Source: Verrucomicrobiia bacterium (lineage in GTDB: Bacteria > Verrucomicrobiota > Verrucomicrobiia > Limisphaerales > JAJOIW01). From it: a stretch of DNA of 54,064 bases. This document shows, one piece after another, positions 49,552 through 54,064 of the stretch. The stretch lies in contig JAUIAG010000003.1 in the NCBI GenBank assembly GCA_030425355.1, positions 1-54,064 of the forward strand, in the 5' to 3' direction. Below the pieces are notes generated by a model. It made no database searches. It had not been told where the DNA came from and was given only the letters and a program-made list of their open reading frames with translations. Both the position numbers and the translations under genes were made by a program. Within the stretch, counting starts at the first letter, position 1. Each line of letters begins with the position of its first letter.

Positions 49552-51282
49552 ATGAACCACGATCGTCACAACAGAGGCGCTGCCCTGACGGGTTTGTCAA
49601 AGGGTGGCTGCGTCTCTGTGGCCGCGTTCCTTCTGCTGGTGAATACCCTCACTGGAATCATGGCGGCGACAGTCGACTTTCCGGTGCCCGGGACGCGTGA
49701 GGAATGGATTTGTTCTGCCTCGGCAATCGAGTTGGCAGAACGTATCAGGGATGGCGGGCTGACGAGCGAGGAAGTCGTTTCGCAATTTCTTCGGAGGATA
49801 ACTGTGCTCAATCCTCAGATTGGAGCGGTGGCGTTTCTGAATCCCAAAGCCCTGGATGAGGCCAGGGAAGCCGATCGGCTGCTCTCGGCTTTTCATGCAG
49901 GACAGGGTAGCATTCCGGGCTCCGGGACCTGGTACCCGGGGAGACTGCACGGCGTGCCATTCACCGTTTCCGACCTTTTCGACACCGCCGGGATGCCGTC
50001 CACAGCGGGCACGGAAGGACGACGCGACTACATCCCTGAAAGGGACGCCATCGTGGTCAGCCGGCTGCGTGCGGAAGGAGCGATTCTGCTCGGCAGGACA
50101 GTCTCGTCAGAACTCGGCCTTGGATGGAATTCCGGCAACCGCATCCACGGTTCACCGGCAAATCCCTATGACAAAGACCGCCGGGCAGGAGGATCAAACT
50201 GCGGCGGGGCGGCCCTGGTTGCGGCTTGCGGAACCCCTTTTGATATCGGGATCGATCTGGGTGGCGGCATCCTCCTGTCAGCACACTTCAATGGAATCTT
50301 TGGCCTGAAAGCAACATGGGGTCGGATTCCTCTCACTGGATCGATTCTCTCGGCTGTCCCGAAACTCACCGCACCCGGCATTCTCGCCCGCTCAGTGGAA
50401 GACATTCAATTGGTGCTCGGGATTCTGTCGGGAAGTGATTCCTCGGACCCCTTCAGCTCGGACCAGCCACTGGCCGACTTCAGGGAGGTGAATACCCGAC
50501 AGTTGAGACTGCTTGTTCGTTTTGAAAATTCCAGTCAGCAGCTCACCTCTTTACGGATGTCACGCCTCCTGAACAGAACAAGGGATCATTTCGTTTCCCG
50601 GGGTGTTCCAGTCATCAACAGAGAAATGGGATCGAGGCGGGACCATACCGGCTATGACCAGTTCAACAAACTGTTCTTCCTTAATTCCAACGGGTTCAGA
50701 ATCAATAAGTTACTCAACGAGTCGAAAACAGAAACAACACGGCTCTCGAATGAGCTGCACACCTATGTGCAGCACTGGAAAGAGTACCTGGCGAACAGGA
50801 AACAGGGACACTATTTTGAATTCAACGCGATGTGGTATCCCTATTGGTTTCCAGCGTATCTCAGCGGGGATCTGGCTGATGCTGTCATCGGACCGGTTTA
50901 TTCCTCCGGATCCCCGACGGATCACGAAGTTATAGATCCGGCCCGCATAGGAGTGATTGAATGCACCATATCCGGGTGTCCGGCAATCAGTATCCCCGCG
51001 GGCACGGATGAGTTTGGCATGCCGCTCGGCATAGCGATGGCAACCTACTCATGGAAGGAGGCCATGCTGCTGGCACTGGCACAATCGGTTCAGGAGTCAG
51101 GCGGTGGATGGAGTGCTCCCGGAGTGAAAATCAGAGTATCCGGGACGGGGCAGGAGCTCAGCATCCTCGGGACCGGAAAACTGCTCAGGGCTGAAGACCC
51201 GGGCGGTCCGTGGCAGCCGGCTTCACTCTCCGATGCCATTAATCAGTCTCCCCGTCAGTTTTTTAAATTGAAAAATTTATGA
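49552..51282 (+). CDS. Secreted amidase-signature (AS) fold protein, predicted catalytically impaired
   Basis: AS-fold motifs HGVPFTVSDLFDTAGMPSTAG, NPYDKDRRAGGSNCGGAALVAACGTPFDIGIDLGGGILLSAHFNGIFGLKATWGRIP, GCPAISIPAGTDEFGMPLGI. Start at ATG 49552 before signal peptide (ORF-track start is a TTG). Confidence 0.85.
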   Translation: MNHDRHNRGAALTGLSKGGCVSVAAFLLLVNTLTGIMAATVDFPVPGTREEWICSASAIELAERIRDGGLTSEEVVSQFLRRITVLNPQIGAVAFLNPKALDEAREADRLLSAFHAGQGSIPGSGTWYPGRLHGVPFTVSDLFDTAGMPSTAGTEGRRDYIPERDAIVVSRLRAEGAILLGRTVSSELGLGWNSGNRIHGSPANPYDKDRRAGGSNCGGAALVAACGTPFDIGIDLGGGILLSAHFNGIFGLKATWGRIPLTGSILSAVPKLTAPGILARSVEDIQLVLGILSGSDSSDPFSSDQPLADFREVNTRQLRLLVRFENSSQQLTSLRMSRLLNRTRDHFVSRGVPVINREMGSRRDHTGYDQFNKLFFLNSNGFRINKLLNESKTETTRLSNELHTYVQHWKEYLANRKQGHYFEFNAMWYPYWFPAYLSGDLADAVIGPVYSSGSPTDHEVIDPARIGVIECTISGCPAISIPAGTDEFGMPLGIAMATYSWKEAMLLALAQSVQESGGGWSAPGVKIRVSGTGQELSILGTGKLLRAEDPGGPWQPASLSDAINQSPRQFFKLKNL

Positions 51283-52559
51283 ACCACAGGGAACACCACA
51301 CTCTCAGATTTGGCGGATGCGTCATCCCTGTCCCGGTCAGCCGGAACAGGATTTTAGTCCTGAGCTTCATTGTGAATTTCCTGTGGGCTCCGGTGAATCT
51401 TGTGTCCTATGAATCGTTCATCACGGTGGATGATCCAAGTGGGCCAAACAGCACTTTATTCAGCAAATACACGCTGAACGACAATAACACTCTCACGCTT
51501 GAATGGAATGGAAATCCATCTTTTGTCAGACTGGAGTACACAGGAAGACTCTCAGACCAGTGGTATAAGGCGCACTTTCCCGAATACATTACCTGGGTGG
51601 ACCGGGAACAGACTATTGTGCCATTGAGTGACTCACAGGCTTTTTACCGTCTGGCTGTTTATGACGAGGCTGTGAAAAGGCTCCCGGTGAAACTTCTCGT
51701 CCCGGATCACCTCCGCGAAACGACAAAAGTCCCCCTGATTATAGCGCTGCACCCGTGGTTCACATCGGCGGCTTACCTGGATCAGAGCCAACTCCCGCTG
51801 AGCAGCTATTATAATGACTTCAATGGGGACGGATATATCTTGGCTCTGCCCGACGGGTTGCGGGATAGGGGCACTGCGCGCTACTTCTCCCCGGAGACCT
51901 CTGAATACGGTGAATTTCACCGTGACGGAGCCAGAGGCTGGAACGCACACCCTGGATGTTGCAAGGATGAAGGAGACCAGTGGGTGGATGACATCCACTA
52001 CATGCAGCTTTTAGTGAACCGGATTGTTTCTGAATATCCTGTCGACAGAAGAAGAATTTACATCGTCGGGATAGAAAACGGTGCGCACATGGTCCATTCC
52101 TGCCTGAAACGGTTCAATTACATCTTCGCTGCCGGTGTGGCCATCAACGGAACAACCAGTTCATGGCTTGATGATTTTGGCGCTACTGCGACAAACACCG
52201 CCATTCTGCAGATTCACAGTCGATATGACCCGCGTGCGCTTTACAACGGTGGTGGGTATGGAGTTTTCCCGGGAAGTTTCGCTGGAGTGGAGGACACGTT
52301 GAATGCCTGGGCTGAATCCATGGAAATTGAAGGCAACCTGATTCCCACCGGTGAAACCCTCGACCTGGATCTCGATAACCCGGGAATTGATACGGATACT
52401 TTCCGATTTCCGGACTCGGATAGAATTGAACTCTGGGCATTACGGAGTGGCAGTTCACATCGTCCCGCGTTTGTAAAAAAGGAAACCGGCGACCAGATCA
52501 CTGTCGGTGATGCACCCCGCCTCATTCTTGAATGGCTGTTCCGGTTTCAACTGGAATAA
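51279..52559 (+). CDS. PHB depolymerase/LpqC-type esterase-fold secreted protein, predicted nucleophile lost
   Basis: 426 aa; KVPLIIALHPWFTSA, GYILALPDGL, DDIHYMQLLVNRIVSEYPVDRRRIYIVGIENGAHMVHSCLKRF, LQIHSRYDP; 4-nt ATGA overlap with upstream gene. Confidence 0.78.
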   Translation: MNHREHHTLRFGGCVIPVPVSRNRILVLSFIVNFLWAPVNLVSYESFITVDDPSGPNSTLFSKYTLNDNNTLTLEWNGNPSFVRLEYTGRLSDQWYKAHFPEYITWVDREQTIVPLSDSQAFYRLAVYDEAVKRLPVKLLVPDHLRETTKVPLIIALHPWFTSAAYLDQSQLPLSSYYNDFNGDGYILALPDGLRDRGTARYFSPETSEYGEFHRDGARGWNAHPGCCKDEGDQWVDDIHYMQLLVNRIVSEYPVDRRRIYIVGIENGAHMVHSCLKRFNYIFAAGVAINGTTSSWLDDFGATATNTAILQIHSRYDPRALYNGGGYGVFPGSFAGVEDTLNAWAESMEIEGNLIPTGETLDLDLDNPGIDTDTFRFPDSDRIELWALRSGSSHRPAFVKKETGDQITVGDAPRLILEWLFRFQLE

Positions 52560-52619
52560 CCATTATAGAGGACTTGAATCCGCGTTGCCCGGTGTTGTGC
52601 GCCCCAACTCAGAATTGGC

Positions 52620-53828
52620 TCACGCGAAATCCAGTCCAAATGAGACCCTGCCGGCCAGTTCACGCGCCTGAGATAGCAGCTCCAGCTGCTCTCTTTCGTG
52701 CTTTTTTCCCATTTTCCCCAGAATCCGGGCCTTTGTCCCAAGTATCCTTGGAAGCCAGACCGTTTCACCTATCCTGTTTCCAAATGCGATGGCCTCATCA
52801 ACTGTGGCAAGAGCCTCATCGAATTTATTAAGCTGGAAATAAGCCGAGGCCATTATTTCGAGCCAGAAAGACCATGCAAAGTTGAAATTCAACTTTTCCA
52901 GAAGGGAAAGTCCCTCCTTGATCCTGTCTATGGAGTGCATGTCCTTGTGAACTGCGGCCCTGCAATTTCCAATGTGGATGTTTGCGATAGCGGTGACCAA
53001 TGGAAGGTTATCTTGTGACAGTTCGAGACCTTTCTCGGCCGCTTTCAGTGCTTCCTTCCAATACCCGTTGGCATAATAAATATCCGCTTCCCAGGACAGG
53101 GCCACAGCCCTGAAGGAATCACCATGATTTGAGGCGAATCTGTGACATCGGTCAATAACTCGAAGTGCCTGTTGCAGATCACCAAGCAGACAGTAACAGA
53201 AGGCCAGAACGCACAGACGCATGACTTCACTGTGAACACCGAGCAGACCGTATTCAGCATCAGCGAGTGGGGTATGCCCGGAGGATCCCTCATGTGCCTC
53301 CAGTTTATTTTTTACTTTTCGGAGGTTCTTGCCCTGAAATAAATCAATCTGTGCCACAGCATAGGAACACGCGATAGCCATGATGTTAGGCTCCAGCTCA
53401 AAACAATCGGCAAAATGCGTGAGATTCCGATTTTTCCGAAGGCTTGACTGGTATTTACCCTGCAGAAACTCGATCTGAGCCGCATACCAGTGACCATAAA
53501 AGATGTCGAGAAGAGGAGCGCTGAGGTCGAATGCAATCTCCCTGTATGTCTGCATGGCCTGAGTGGTCGACATTCTGGATGTCATGGTTAAGATTTCCTG
53601 GTAACCCAGGACGTGCTTTTTATCGGAATGCGCTTTCCGGACTTCCTCATACCATGATTTGAGAATTTTTCGTTTGTCCGGTCGCGGCGTGGTCGTGCCC
53701 GATGTCCAGTCGGAAACAGTGGACTGGCTGACGCCCATCCTGCGGGCCACTTTCGACTGCGTATAGCCTGTAACCTGCTGAATGAACTCAATCATTTCAC
53801 TGAACTCCGATCGGGCCATAGTCGTCAA
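52620..53828 (-). CDS. XRE-type HTH regulator with C-terminal TPR repeats
   Basis: 402 aa; IEFIQQVTGYTQSKVARRMGVSQSTVSDWTSGTTTPRPDKRKIL then many TPR-like helices (YWKEALKAAEKGLELSQDNLPLVTAIANIHIGNC). Confidence 0.8.
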   Translation of the reverse strand: MTTMARSEFSEMIEFIQQVTGYTQSKVARRMGVSQSTVSDWTSGTTTPRPDKRKILKSWYEEVRKAHSDKKHVLGYQEILTMTSRMSTTQAMQTYREIAFDLSAPLLDIFYGHWYAAQIEFLQGKYQSSLRKNRNLTHFADCFELEPNIMAIACSYAVAQIDLFQGKNLRKVKNKLEAHEGSSGHTPLADAEYGLLGVHSEVMRLCVLAFCYCLLGDLQQALRVIDRCHRFASNHGDSFRAVALSWEADIYYANGYWKEALKAAEKGLELSQDNLPLVTAIANIHIGNCRAAVHKDMHSIDRIKEGLSLLEKLNFNFAWSFWLEIMASAYFQLNKFDEALATVDEAIAFGNRIGETVWLPRILGTKARILGKMGKKHEREQLELLSQARELAGRVSFGLDFA

Positions 53829-54064
53829 ACTCCTCCGTAACTGAAAATATCCGCGCCTGAGAACGCCGCAGCAGCCACTCCGGGCTTCAGCGCACTGACA
53901 GAAAGAAGGTTTCAGCTATGGGTTGTGATTCTACCCATTTATCCCACACAGTTTCAAGTCCCCGCCAGAGTCCGGTGCATTATGCTCCTGAGATTGATGG
54001 CTTCCACTGACCTATTCTTTGAACCTGTTCCATTATCCCAATCCATCCGTGAATCTCGATTCAT

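Overview
The window is a GC-rich chromosomal segment that looks like Verrucomicrobia (Opitutae/Akkermansia-type gene content). This lineage is inferred from gene content only. From left to right it contains: (1) a minus-strand secretin / small inner-membrane protein / PilO-like / PilM-PilN operon whose order and architecture resemble the Akkermansia Amuc_1098-1101 pilus-like locus; (2) an exopolysaccharide/exosortase block (polyprenyl glycosylphosphotransferase, EpsI, an exosortase without the usual His, GT4, MDR dehydrogenase); (3) a prepilin-like gene followed by a decayed partial duplication of its own 3' end; (4) a PaaK-like adenylating enzyme, an SSS symporter with a DUF3311-like partner, and two PQQ-type beta-propellers; (5) a RAYT (Y1/HUH) transposase; (6) a tandem HMA protein, aroB and miaE; (7) a tandem SPFH pair; (8) two sulfatases and a third propeller; (9) DUF2805 and DUF2256-DUF3253 genes; (10) a TetR-MFP-RND-OMF efflux operon; (11) an exported katG divergent from oxyR; (12) a FAD oxidoreductase and a DoxX/di-heme cytochrome pair; (13) a DUF5690 MFS protein; (14) a coupled amidase-fold / esterase-fold pair, both lacking the expected catalytic nucleophile, converging with an HTH-TPR regulator. 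The most interesting observations are the coupled pair of apparently dead secreted hydrolases, the Gly/Tyr/Gln-rich insertions in the Amuc_1100-like and PilM-like proteins, and a recurring W...FFRL-type terminal module in four secreted proteins. All family assignments come from reading motifs by eye; no database search was run.
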